Source: a virus. From it: 44,391 nt of DNA. Positions within the stretch are counted from its first letter, which is position 1, and every line of letters begins with the position of its first letter. Shown one piece after another: positions 13,303 through 20,772 of this stretch. The stretch is from positions 1 through 44,391 of the IMG/VR virus record IMGVR_UViG_3300017788_000048. One strand, 5' to 3'. The notes under the pieces are model-generated. The model was not told the DNA's origin. It saw nothing but the letters and a program-made list of their open reading frames with translations, and made no database searches. A program made the position numbers and the translations under genes.

Positions 13303-13365
13303 TGCGGTATTGTGTAAACGGATAACACGGTCTTTGACAATATGGGTTCGACTCCCATTTCCGCA
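13303..13365 (+). tRNA. Shortened tRNA-like element (Gln-like, degenerate)
   Basis: TGCGGTA (13303-13309) pairs with TTCCGCA (13359-13365) with one mismatch. The D-arm is GTGT/ACAC (13312-13315/13325-13328) with loop AAACGGATA. The T-arm is ATGGG-TTCGACT-CCCAT (13342-13358). A CTTTGAC segment looks like a tRNA-Gln(UUG) anticodon loop, but the 3' anticodon strand and variable loop are missing (63 nt in total). An alternative fold pairs TATTGT with ACAATA. No CCA is encoded. It is either a decayed tRNA or a tRNA mimic, for example a processing signal. Confidence 0.4.
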
Positions 13366-13400
13366 TTGTTTTTAGTAAGTATTTTGAGTTTTGTTCTATA

Positions 13401-13755
13401 GCCAAATTAAGGGTTTCGGGCCGTTATGTCCATTTGTGTACAACGAAAACATTTCGGTCAGGTTTTCACCTTTCACCAGTGTGCGAATAAAACTTTGACG
13501 AGAAGTGGAGTAACTTCACTAAGGATTTGCCAGCGTGGTAGCCAAACCGCGCAAAAGGGAATATATCCCAAGACCCACATGGTTTCGCAAACCCGGCTTA
13601 ATCTATCGACGCAAACACAAATTCCAGGCAATGCTGAGGAGCAACTTGGAGGGTCATGTACATTCGAGAAATCGAAAAATTTGTTTGTGATCGACTAGAG
13701 ATCCTGAATCTAATGCATTACCCAATCGTGTGGTTCAACGTGTACATGACCCACA
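13401..13755 (+). ncRNA. Putative ~350-nt structured RNA
   Basis: The gap 13366-13806 has no convincing gene; it is GC-richer than flanking genes and full of helices. ATTAAG+GGTTT (13406-13416) pairs with AAACC..CTTAAT (13589-13602). GAAGT/ACTTC spans 13502-13517, GCGTGGT/ACCGCGC 13533-13552 and GGGA/TCCC 13557-13569. A 12-bp perfect stem GGGTCATGTACA/TGTACATGACCC (13651-13662/13741-13752) encloses TTCGA-GAAA-TCGAA (13663-13676) and GATC-GACTAGA-GATC. The long closing stem and GNRA loop are hallmarks of functional RNA. I could not match it to a known class. Ends are approximate; it could be two RNAs. Confidence 0.5.
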
Positions 13756-13806
13756 TATACCTGCGGTGTACACTTATGTCAATTTTTATTTTTACAGGAG
13801 AAAGTT

Positions 13807-13998
13807 ATGGAAAAGAAATTAAACCTATCACAATTAGCCGAAGCTCACCTAATGAATGTTCAGAGAGAAATTGCTGGGTTAAATGAGCAAAAAACCAGGA
13901 TTGACGGTGAAATTAACAGGTTAACAGAGTATCTTAAAGACGGAATAGAAATTATTCGTCAAGCAGCACAACCCAGCGATGTTCAACAAGCGTTTTAA
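13807..13998 (+). CDS. Small coiled-coil protein
   Basis: 63 residues, ATG 13807 with AGGAG upstream. Heptad-like pattern from residue 15 to 45 (AHLMNVQREIAGLNEQKTRI), Gln/Glu/Leu-rich, no Cys. It resembles small phage structural or accessory coiled-coil proteins. It is followed directly by a terminator hairpin, so it is probably a separate short transcript. Confidence 0.6.
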   Translation: MEKKLNLSQLAEAHLMNVQREIAGLNEQKTRIDGEINRLTEYLKDGIEIIRQAAQPSDVQQAF

Positions 13999-13999
13999 C

Positions 14000-14022
14000 A
14001 GGGAATAATCCCTTTTGTTTTT
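14000..14022 (+). terminator. Rho-independent terminator
   Basis: AGGGA-ATAA-TCCCT (14000-14013) followed by TTTGTTTTTT. It ends the transcript of the coiled-coil gene. Confidence 0.7.
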
Positions 14023-14047
14023 TAGATATCCTTTTTTGGAGGAATGT

Positions 14048-14356
14048 ATGGTAGATAGCACTAATTTTTACAAGGCTCTTCGTTCTGTTCGCAAGAGCTA
14101 CAACTGGTCGCTCGATGAAAACAATAACATCGTAGCAACGCGAGGAAATTCTATTTATAACCCAATTACCGCAATCGCTAATTATCTTGGTGTTCGCACT
14201 GTTGGAAATAACAAAAAGACAACCTTGCAAGTAGCAAGAGCGCTTGGGCTAGAAAAAGATTTTGCGGAACAAGTTTATAGCGCAACAAATTGTTTAACCA
14301 ATCGCGGACAGTCGCAAATTGTGCGCGGACGAGTTCGACGGGCTCTTGGTCTGTAA
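14048..14356 (+). CDS. Hypothetical protein
   Basis: 102 residues from ATG 14048 with GGAGG at 14038-14042; TTG 14015 is in frame but lies in the terminator tail. Includes NPITAIANYLGVRTVGNN followed by a basic C-terminus (RGRVRRALGL). Helical and positively charged, so nucleic-acid binding is possible, but no motif is diagnostic. Confidence 0.55.
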   Translation: MVDSTNFYKALRSVRKSYNWSLDENNNIVATRGNSIYNPITAIANYLGVRTVGNNKKTTLQVARALGLEKDFAEQVYSATNCLTNRGQSQIVRGRVRRALGL

Positions 14357-14362
14357 AACTAC

Positions 14363-14391
14363 TTGACATGTTGGTGCGAGTATGGTATAAT
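14363..14391 (+). promoter_or_regulatory. Perfect -35/-10 pair overlapping a tRNA D-arm
   Basis: TTGACA (14363-14368), exactly 17 nt, TATAAT (14386-14391). The TATAAT lies inside the tRNA-Gly D-arm, where GGTATAATGG is normal for tRNA-Gly, so the -10 may be coincidental. If used, RNA would start near 14398 and serve the gene at 14454. Confidence 0.4.
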
Positions 14392-14445
14392 GGTATTACG
14401 TGTGGCTGCCAGCAACAAAACAATGGTTCGATTCCATTTGCTCGT
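14376..14445 (+). tRNA. tRNA-Gly(GCC)-like gene
   Basis: Acceptor GCGAGTA (14376-14382) pairs with TGCTCGT (14439-14445), with two G-U pairs. D-arm GTA..TAC contains GGTATAATGG. The anticodon loop CTGCCAG gives anticodon GCC; the anticodon stem TGTGG/CAACA has one mismatch. T-arm AATGG-TTCGATT-CCATT (14424-14438 region). No CCA is encoded. It is close to bacterial tRNA-Gly in layout; the weak anticodon stem makes activity uncertain. Confidence 0.6.
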
Positions 14446-14453
14446 TTTTAATT

Positions 14454-14780
14454 ATGAATATAGATAATATTGCACATATCATTAGTTTAATTTTTGGGTT
14501 GTTTGTTATTTTTTGTTTTGCCCAAGGTTATTTCTATGGGGCAAAAAAGTCCCAGGTTTTTACCGACCAAATAGATTTAGGCTACATTAGGGTTAAACCG
14601 GAACAACCAACAGTTATCTACAAAGAACCAAAATCTACAGATATTAAAAAAGAGTGTTTAAAGATCCTGGTTGCAATAGGATATTCAACTACGGTTGCTC
14701 AACAAATTATACGTGATTTTTTCAAGGAAAATACAGCCAACAGCGTGGAGGAATTTTTTGTCAAACTTAACAAGTCTTAA
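14454..14780 (+). CDS. Membrane protein with RuvA-C-like helical tail
   Basis: 108 residues from ATG 14454; the frame is open further upstream but that region is the tRNA. Residues ~7-28 form one transmembrane segment. Residues ~65-108 (KECLKILVAIGYSTTVAQQI...) resemble the three-helix UBA-like module at the C-terminus of RuvA and of EF-Ts-type proteins, which mediates protein contacts. No clear RBS is visible. The 3' end overlaps the start of a glycosyltransferase gene. Function unknown. Confidence 0.5.
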   Translation: MNIDNIAHIISLIFGLFVIFCFAQGYFYGAKKSQVFTDQIDLGYIRVKPEQPTVIYKEPKSTDIKKECLKILVAIGYSTTVAQQIIRDFFKENTANSVEEFFVKLNKS

Positions 14781-15834
14781 TTTAGTTGCACCAATTAACA
14801 CTGTTTCTTATGGTATTGTATCTTTAAATATTCTTAAAGAGCTTTCTAATATTATTGATGTTTCCTTGTGGCCAATAGGCGAACCACAAGTTACCAATCA
14901 AACAGATTGGGATTATGTACAAAGAGCATGCGAAAATGCCAGATCATATGATCCAAACGCTCCATGCATTAGGATATGGCATCAATTTGATCTCGCTCAA
15001 TTTGTTGGTAGGGGAACCCATGTTGGGTTTCCAATTTTTGAATTAGATAAATTTTCTAAACTAGAACGACATCATTTAAAATCTGTAGATAAAATTTTTG
15101 TTTGTTCAAATTGGGCGAAAGAAGTAATCAATAATGACATTGGAGAAGCATACGCATCGAAAACGAATGTCATTCAGCTTGGTGTAGATACCAAATTGTT
15201 TTCTCCAACCCCATTAGTTAAAAAGAAAAATTATGTTTTTTTTAATTGTGGGAAATGGGAAATACGAAAGGGGCACGATATTCTTTCCGAAGCATTTAAT
15301 AGAGCATTTTCTACAGAAGATAATGTTGAATTATGGTTAATGACAGAAAATTTATTTTGCTCTAAAGAAGAAAACGCCGCCTGGCAATCGCGATACATCA
15401 ACACCCCAATGTATTCGGCTGGAAAAATTAAATTCATACCAAGAGTAAATACACACGAAGAAGTGTATAAAATAATGACACAAACAGATTGTGGTATTTT
15501 TCCATCTCGCGCAGAAGGCTGGAATCTGGAGGCTTTAGAAATGATGTCTATTGGTAGGCCAGTTGTAATTACAAATTATTCTGCGCATACACAATATTGC
15601 AACAACAAAAACTCTTTTTTAATACCAGTTCATCAAACAGAATTAGCATATGATGATAAATGGTTTTTTGGTCAAGGATCGTGGGGTGTAGTTAAATCGA
15701 AAGATGTCGCAGAATCAATGAAATTAGCTTATTCTGCGGGAGTGTCATTTTCTCAACACGGTGTAGATACCGCAAATATATTTACTTGGAAAAATACAGC
15801 AAAGGAAATAATCAATGTTTTGGAATCCATTTAA
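14758..15834 (+). CDS. GT-B glycosyltransferase (GT4-like)
   Basis: 358 residues from TTG 14758. GGAGG at 14747-14751 with a 6-nt spacer decides this start; the longer frame from 14695 lies inside the previous gene. N-terminal Rossmann half with APINTVSYGIVSLNIL. Second half: FNCGKWEIRKGHDILSEAF (~residue 161), then CGIFPSRAEGWNLEALEMMS (~245-264) with the E-x7-E donor-site motif and GRPVVITNYSAHTQYC. The family transfers sugars from nucleotide-sugar donors in the cytoplasm. Acceptor unknown. It stands apart from the glycosyltransferase cluster at the window end. Confidence 0.85.
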   Translation: MSNLTSLNLVAPINTVSYGIVSLNILKELSNIIDVSLWPIGEPQVTNQTDWDYVQRACENARSYDPNAPCIRIWHQFDLAQFVGRGTHVGFPIFELDKFSKLERHHLKSVDKIFVCSNWAKEVINNDIGEAYASKTNVIQLGVDTKLFSPTPLVKKKNYVFFNCGKWEIRKGHDILSEAFNRAFSTEDNVELWLMTENLFCSKEENAAWQSRYINTPMYSAGKIKFIPRVNTHEEVYKIMTQTDCGIFPSRAEGWNLEALEMMSIGRPVVITNYSAHTQYCNNKNSFLIPVHQTELAYDDKWFFGQGSWGVVKSKDVAESMKLAYSAGVSFSQHGVDTANIFTWKNTAKEIINVLESI

Positions 15835-16189
15835 AATTTTTACAAAAAAACAAGAAGAAACAAATTCTCAGAAAATACATTCATGGATCTGCTACGGAAT
15901 AGACGATGATGGACTATCTATTGATATTAATATTGATAGTATTTCAGAAAAATCTTTAGATCAATTCGCAAAATTACTAGCCGGAATTTCAACCATGAGC
16001 TTGGTTCCAGAAACATTGGCCATGATAAAAGACGGATTAGCAAATCATCCAGACGAATATGCTCTTTTGATAGAAATGGCGATAGATTATGCTAAAAAAG
16101 AAATTAACAATATAATTGAAGATATACCATCCCTACAAAGCGAAGACAAAGACGAACCAGTTATCAAACCATCAGATATAATCAAATGA
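15815..16189 (+). CDS. Hypothetical acidic protein
   Basis: 124 residues, ATG 15815 within the glycosyltransferase 3' end (20-nt overlap). Basic first 12 residues, then acidic and helical (SLDQFAKLLAGISTMSLVPE) with an acidic C-terminus. ATGA overlap with the next gene. No family recognised; it precedes the sigma factor gene by one gene. Confidence 0.5.
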   Translation: MFWNPFKIFTKKQEETNSQKIHSWICYGIDDDGLSIDINIDSISEKSLDQFAKLLAGISTMSLVPETLAMIKDGLANHPDEYALLIEMAIDYAKKEINNIIEDIPSLQSEDKDEPVIKPSDIIK

Positions 16190-16578
16190 AAAAATTAATC
16201 GGCTGGCAAAAATACGAAGAGGTTTTAAAAGAGCAAATTAGATCACCATTAATAAAAGAAATTATTCAAGAATTACAAAAGCAATCTGTAGCCTATGAAG
16301 ATGAAATCGTTCCTCAAGAAGAATCACATTATGAAGAAAACAATTTTTCTATACCAATTTCAGAAGGATTAATTGGCGAAGCATCATTAGCATCAAGCTT
16401 TGATTGCTGGATTGGACATACAAATTTCAATATTACAGAAGAGGTAAAAAATAAGGTAAATAAGATTGATGGCGTTGAAATATTAAAAATACATAGTAGA
16501 TATAGGTTTTTTATTGGAATAGGAAAAATGTTTGACTTTAAATCAGTTAGACAGGATATTGAAAAGGCACTTTTATGA
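16186..16578 (+). CDS. Hypothetical protein
   Basis: 130 residues, ATGA-coupled on both sides. Helical N-terminal half with many Glu/Gln/Lys. The C-terminal half (SSFDCWIGHTNFNITEEV ... KIHSRYRFFIGIGKMFDFKS) looks like a small alpha/beta fold. No motif recognised. Confidence 0.5.
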   Translation: MKKLIGWQKYEEVLKEQIRSPLIKEIIQELQKQSVAYEDEIVPQEESHYEENNFSIPISEGLIGEASLASSFDCWIGHTNFNITEEVKNKVNKIDGVEILKIHSRYRFFIGIGKMFDFKSVRQDIEKALL

Positions 16579-17078
16579 AAAATTTTACATTTGACGAATT
16601 AATAAACAATAACGAAGTTCAAAACATTGGATATAAAGCAGCTTTAAAATTTAAAAAGCAATTAAACAAAGAAGAAATAGATAGCTGTTTTATGATAGCT
16701 CTATGGAAGGCTTGCGAAACTTACAATCCAGATTACGATAAAGAAAAAATCGCTAGTTTTTATACTTATTTCTATAAAGGCGTTCTTTTTGAATGTATGA
16801 AATTACTGAAAGTCAATAATAGTTATATTGAAAACATTAAAAAGGTTAAATCTAGCAATAATTCAAACAAAATAAAAGATATATACAACCAAAGAGATTT
16901 TGCTGATTTTGAAATTTTTGATTTATTTCCTAATAAAAATGATCACGATTTAATCTTTAAAAGATTTTGGGAAAACAAAACTCTAAAAGAAATATCTAAA
17001 GAATACAACGTATCAGCTCAATCAATCAAAAAAAGATTAACAAAAATTTTGAATACAGTTAAAAAATCTAGTGTATAA
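16575..17078 (+). CDS. Sigma-70 family RNA polymerase sigma factor
   Basis: 167 residues. Residues ~30-80 (EIDSCFMIALWKACETYNPD ... FYTYFYKGVLFECMKLLK) match sigma region 2 (-10 recognition and core binding). Residues ~125-165 (IFKRFWENKTLKEISKEYNV-SAQSIKKRLTKIL) form a region 4 helix-turn-helix. Regions 1 and 3 are absent, as in short phage or ECF-type factors. It would redirect host RNA polymerase to phage promoters; the repeated (T/A)GTGTATAAT boxes are candidate targets (inference). One such box follows the gene directly at 17070. Confidence 0.75.
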   Translation: MKNFTFDELINNNEVQNIGYKAALKFKKQLNKEEIDSCFMIALWKACETYNPDYDKEKIASFYTYFYKGVLFECMKLLKVNNSYIENIKKVKSSNNSNKIKDIYNQRDFADFEIFDLFPNKNDHDLIFKRFWENKTLKEISKEYNVSAQSIKKRLTKILNTVKKSSV

Positions 17079-17079
17079 T
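17070..17079 (+). promoter_or_regulatory. Extended -10 promoter (AGTGTATAAT)
   Basis: TATAAT 17074-17079 preceded by AGTG, overlapping the sigma gene stop. TTGAAT at 17049 is 19 nt upstream, a poor -35. It drives the probable virion gene at 17147. Confidence 0.5.
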
Positions 17080-17146
17080 ATACGGGAACAGGATTATTGT
17101 GGATGTTTTTGGAAAAATTATATTTTCTTATTTTTAAGAGGTTAAA

Positions 17147-17806
17147 ATGGCAGTAGCAACAGCATCTGGAACAAACACATCCACTCAATTTACAGCATCT
17201 TGGGCAAAAACATTTTCAAGAACAAACTCTGGAACAGCAGTCGGAAATTTTACTGCTGGGGTTGTTAAACAGCTTGGCATTAATACTTTAGCTGATGATC
17301 GCGGCCAATCTTTTGGTTCTAAAGTTGTTATTAATGATGGAACCGGAGCAAATACCACTGATAGAGTTGGGGTTTCAGGAGCAACTGCCGCTGGAACTTT
17401 AGCCTATAACGCACCGGCAAATCGTTGGATTATGTATGGCGTTGGTGTAACGACCAATCTTAACACAATTTCCAATAATGCCATTTATACCGCTGGAGCA
17501 TCTTGGAATGGTCGCCAAGAAAATTTCCTTACGGCAATTAGCGGTACTATGTTGTATGGATCGGGTACGCTTAATACGTTTGATTTTTATGCAGATCCAA
17601 ATGGAACCATCAACCCCAACTTCACAAAAGCTGGTAACGCTGGCAGTCGATCAAATTTTGCCAGGCCGTCTGGAATTGGACAAGTTCCAACAAATGCAGC
17701 AGACTATTTCCCAACTCGTGCAGTTCCTGGTGAACTTACATATCGATTTGGCGGAGCAACCCCAGTCTTAGCAGATTACAAAGCAAAAGATTCTTTCGAG
17801 AGTTAA
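17147..17806 (+). CDS. Probable virion structural protein
   Basis: 219 residues, ATG 17147 with AAGAGG upstream. Gly/Ala/Thr/Asn-rich, strand-type sequence with almost no Lys/Glu helices (MAVATASGTNTSTQFTASWA start), like phage capsid-decoration, tail-tube or fibre proteins. Codon use is more GC-balanced than its neighbours. It has its own promoter. Assignment is by composition only. Confidence 0.45.
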   Translation: MAVATASGTNTSTQFTASWAKTFSRTNSGTAVGNFTAGVVKQLGINTLADDRGQSFGSKVVINDGTGANTTDRVGVSGATAAGTLAYNAPANRWIMYGVGVTTNLNTISNNAIYTAGASWNGRQENFLTAISGTMLYGSGTLNTFDFYADPNGTINPNFTKAGNAGSRSNFARPSGIGQVPTNAADYFPTRAVPGELTYRFGGATPVLADYKAKDSFES

Positions 17807-17809
17807 ACT

Positions 17810-18433
17810 TTGTTCAACAATAAAAATGAATATATTTATGCGCTGGCTTTTTCCATGTTTGGTGGAGCCAGCATAATAACACCAGATAATATTAGCTTTA
17901 TATTGGCAATTGTGGGCGCTTTATTTACAGCGGCTACATTTGTCTTCAAAAAAGTTAATAAAATAGTAGATTCGTACAATAGCTTGACTGAAAAAGTGCA
18001 TAAAATTCATGAAGAAATTTTTATTGACGACAAAACCACTATCAAAAAAGTTGTATTGACATTTCAAGAAATTCTTGATAAAATAGAAACATCACAAAAA
18101 ATTATAGAACAAAGATCAAAATCTTCACTTCACTATAATGAGTATGCGCTTTTTGAAACTGATAAAAACGGGTCGCTTACGTGGGCCAATGAAAAATTCT
18201 GGATTTTGAGTGGATTAAAATATAACGAAGTAATCGGCAATGATTGGTATTCTATCATAAAAGAATCTAAAAGAGAATGTTTTATAGAAGAATTTAATTC
18301 ATGTATAAAAATGTGCAGAAAATTAGATATAGAAACTGAACTATATGATGGATCAAAAGTTAAATTTTATGGACAGCCCTACAAAATAGAAAACATATAC
18401 CATGAAGGCTTTTTATTTAAGGTAATATTATGA
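17810..18433 (+). CDS. Membrane-anchored PAS-domain protein
   Basis: 207 residues from TTG 17810 (no in-frame ATG nearby; GAGAG upstream). Two hydrophobic segments at residues ~8-24 and ~29-45, a coiled coil at ~50-100, then a PAS fold: LFETDKNGSLTWANEKFWIL (~115-134), LKYNEVIGNDWYSIIKES and DGSKVKFYGQPYKI. PAS domains bind small ligands or partners and sense redox, light or metabolites. There is no kinase or cyclase output domain, so output would be through dimerisation or contacts with neighbours. It sits directly before a holin-like gene, so sensing lysis timing is a possible, unproven role. Confidence 0.6.
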   Translation: MFNNKNEYIYALAFSMFGGASIITPDNISFILAIVGALFTAATFVFKKVNKIVDSYNSLTEKVHKIHEEIFIDDKTTIKKVVLTFQEILDKIETSQKIIEQRSKSSLHYNEYALFETDKNGSLTWANEKFWILSGLKYNEVIGNDWYSIIKESKRECFIEEFNSCIKMCRKLDIETELYDGSKVKFYGQPYKIENIYHEGFLFKVIL

Positions 18434-18666
18434 GCGGATCATCTGAAAAATATAAATTAGACAGTAAAGATTTTTGGTCTATATTATTAGTTGGATTATT
18501 AGTTGGATTAAGTAGTTTTTTAACTTATATATTAGAGAATATTCAATACTTTGATTTTGGTAAAAATACAGTTTTAATTGTTCCAATAATTACCGTAATT
18601 ATTACATCTATAATCAGATGGCTAAAAGACTTTACTAAAGAACAAAAAGAAGGAGAGCAAAAATGA
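18430..18666 (+). CDS. Holin-like two-TM protein
   Basis: 78 residues, ATGA-coupled upstream and downstream. TM segments at ~18-36 and ~47-64, charged N-terminus and a basic/acidic C-terminal tail (RWLKDFTKEQKEGEQK), as in class II holins. Neighbours include a secreted protein and a papain-like protein, which could make a lysis cassette. Holin assignment is by size, topology and context only. Confidence 0.5.
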   Translation: MSGSSEKYKLDSKDFWSILLVGLLVGLSSFLTYILENIQYFDFGKNTVLIVPIITVIITSIIRWLKDFTKEQKEGEQK

Positions 18667-19004
18667 GTTGCACAGTAAACTTTGACAAAACAATTGGTTT
18701 TGATTGTATTCAAGACATTATTCTTGATGTTAGAAACGGAAAAATAACAGTTGATACAGTTAAAAAGGGGCTTTGGGCATTAGGATGTTCGGTTGAGTTT
18801 TTTTCTCCACGACAACTTATAGGCGATAGTCTTAATCAAGAAGAAAAAACTATGGAGCAACTTTGCGACGAACTAGAGGCTGCTTTGCCCGCGCAGGGTT
18901 TTGGATCGGAAGAAGAAGATAAAGCTGGAAATCCACTCGTTTGGATTTCACTTGCCTCTTTGATTTGGCAAGTTATAGTTACACTAAGGAATAGAAATAA
19001 ATGA
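18663..19004 (+). CDS. Hypothetical protein with C-terminal hydrophobic segment
   Basis: 113 residues, ATGA-coupled on both sides. N-terminal helical part with three Cys (SCTVNF, GFDCIQD, LGCSVEF), an acidic middle (QLCDELEAALPAQGFGSEEE) and a C-terminal hydrophobic stretch (VWISLASLIWQVIVTL) ending NRNK, a likely membrane anchor. Member of the putative lysis or envelope operon. Confidence 0.5.
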   Translation: MSCTVNFDKTIGFDCIQDIILDVRNGKITVDTVKKGLWALGCSVEFFSPRQLIGDSLNQEEKTMEQLCDELEAALPAQGFGSEEEDKAGNPLVWISLASLIWQVIVTLRNRNK

Positions 19005-19750
19005 TAAAAAATTTTATTGCTGTTTATTTTTTAAGTTTTGCGCTTCTTAATAATGTTTATGCTCAATTAGACAATGAATCTATTTCTGTAGAAATTAAAA
19101 AAGTAAAAGCGCTTTCTGGATTAGAAAATCTACAAACATATCAAACATTAATTCTTTTTGACGATAAAAGCTCATTAAGTTTTGCGGATGCAGCCAAGCT
19201 AAACGTCTCTACATCTGCTAAATTCGTAAAAGTAAAAGCTAGAAAGAATTTATTTGAAAATGCTGAAATTAAAAAACTAACAGATTATGAATATTTACTA
19301 GTTGGATCTGGAAAATACGCTGTAGAAATTACAACTTTTGATCCAGAAAAAGGAATTGATGAAAAAACTGTTGTTATTGAAATTGGAGAAACTCCAGCTC
19401 CAGCTCCAGTTCCAAATCCAACTCCAAATCCAACTCCAGCACCAATTCCTGATGATAAATTTGATAATATAGGCAAAAGAGTATCTCAGTGGAGCGCCGG
19501 ATTACCAAAAAAATTAGAAATTTCTGCACTTTATAAAAAAGTATCTAAAGATTTAATTGAAAATCCTCTATTTACAATTACAGAAACCGGGATTGTTATT
19601 ACAAAAGAACGCGAGCAAATTCTCGGTCAAGATATAATTAAATATACAAAATTATTAGAAGATCTTAATACTGATTTGCGATCTAGATGGCCTTTAAGCA
19701 AACAAGCTTATGCAGAATATTTATTGGCTATTAGTAAAGGTTTAGAATAA
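19001..19750 (+). CDS. Secreted protein with Pro-rich linker
   Basis: 249 residues, ATG 19001. Signal peptide at residues 1-21 (ending NNVYAQ). Residues ~25-125 look strand-rich and Ig-like. A spacer of alternating Pro, Ala, Asn and Thr at ~128-150 precedes a helical C-terminal domain (~155-249). Two domains joined by a Pro-rich linker outside the membrane fit a spanin-like or envelope-binding role, but no family is recognised. It overlaps the papain-like gene by one base. Confidence 0.5.
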   Translation: MIKNFIAVYFLSFALLNNVYAQLDNESISVEIKKVKALSGLENLQTYQTLILFDDKSSLSFADAAKLNVSTSAKFVKVKARKNLFENAEIKKLTDYEYLLVGSGKYAVEITTFDPEKGIDEKTVVIEIGETPAPAPVPNPTPNPTPAPIPDDKFDNIGKRVSQWSAGLPKKLEISALYKKVSKDLIENPLFTITETGIVITKEREQILGQDIIKYTKLLEDLNTDLRSRWPLSKQAYAEYLLAISKGLE

Positions 19751-20772
19751 TGAGCGATGACATTAGTTTGATAAAAGGCCCAATGGGCTGGGGAGACGAT
19801 GACTCTTTATCAATAGATACTCGGCATTATATAGAACAAAAAATTCACGATAAAAATGCAGAAGATTTTCCCGTAGCATACAAAATGCGAGAAGAAAAAC
19901 CCATTTCTGAATTTATATCAAATAAATTTAGATCCTACATGGATTCTAAAGGATGTGGAAAAGATTCTGCGGACATGACGTTGCTGGATGAATTTGTGTT
20001 CGGTCAACGATTTAATTGGTTGCCACAAATCATCGGCTCTTGCGTTGCGTCAAACACATTTAGACCTTGGGTGCGCAGGGTTATATACGAGATATCTCTG
20101 AAAGGCGATCCCGAAGAATTTCTAGGCAAAAATGAATTTGGGCCGCAAAATATTTCTTTTTATGCTCCATTTAGTTATGGTTGTGGTCGCAGACGAGGCA
20201 GGATGCGCGGTGGAGACGGATCGTTTTGCGAGGTTCAATACGATTCTCTGATTAAAGACGGTGTTATTACATGCAATAATCCTAAACTGCTAGAAATTCT
20301 CAAGCGATTTAAAGCTGATGGTCAAAGAGACTTTCCAGAACCACAAAATGCATCTTTATACCGTCGATTTGGTAATTGGGAATTTTTAGATGAATTGTTG
20401 CCAACCGCTGATTTTAGACTACTTGAATCCGTTAAGGTCAATGATATTGACACGCATATCAAACTGAGCCGACAGTATAAGCCCGCTTCTGTATGCTCTG
20501 GCATTGCTATTCGCAAAATTGGAACGCATAAAGACGGTTTTGATATTCATGCTCAAAATCCCAGAGATTCTTGGGCGCACAATATGAGTTTTTGCGGTCA
20601 TTTTGAATCTAGTGACGGAAAAATCTTTATTAGATTGAGTAATGAATCTTGGGGAAAAAATGTTATTTATAATGTTCCGATTGAAGAAGTTTCTAGGTGG
20701 TACAACCAAAGAATGGTTACTGTGCAAGCAATTGGAGAAATTGATTTGCCAGATTCGATATTTGTGGTATAA
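19750..20772 (+). CDS. Papain-like (C1-fold) cysteine peptidase, putative
   Basis: 340 residues. QIIGSCVASN (Cys near residue 97) matches the papain nucleophile context; SWAHNMSFCGHF (His near 276) and LSNESWG (Asn near 299) match the His and Asn elements in the right order and spacing. There is no signal peptide. The central YGCGRRRGRMRGGDGSFCE segment is an unusual Cys/Gly/Arg insert. In a phage it could be a virion-associated or lysis peptidase; release through a holin would fit its neighbours. The catalytic triad is inferred from motif reading only. Confidence 0.5.
   Translation: MSDDISLIKGPMGWGDDDSLSIDTRHYIEQKIHDKNAEDFPVAYKMREEKPISEFISNKFRSYMDSKGCGKDSADMTLLDEFVFGQRFNWLPQIIGSCVASNTFRPWVRRVIYEISLKGDPEEFLGKNEFGPQNISFYAPFSYGCGRRRGRMRGGDGSFCEVQYDSLIKDGVITCNNPKLLEILKRFKADGQRDFPEPQNASLYRRFGNWEFLDELLPTADFRLLESVKVNDIDTHIKLSRQYKPASVCSGIAIRKIGTHKDGFDIHAQNPRDSWAHNMSFCGHFESSDGKIFIRLSNESWGKNVIYNVPIEEVSRWYNQRMVTVQAIGEIDLPDSIFVV

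Noticed and set aside
13591-13600. RNase P RNA (string ACCCGGCTTA)
   Set aside because: The other conserved regions, such as the GAGGAAAGTCC block and the P4 partner, are not visible.
13426-13886. Two overlapping + strand open frames (13426-13698 and 13656-13886)
   Set aside because: They lie in the helix-rich RNA region, have no RBS or plausible protein character, and conflict with the stem structure.
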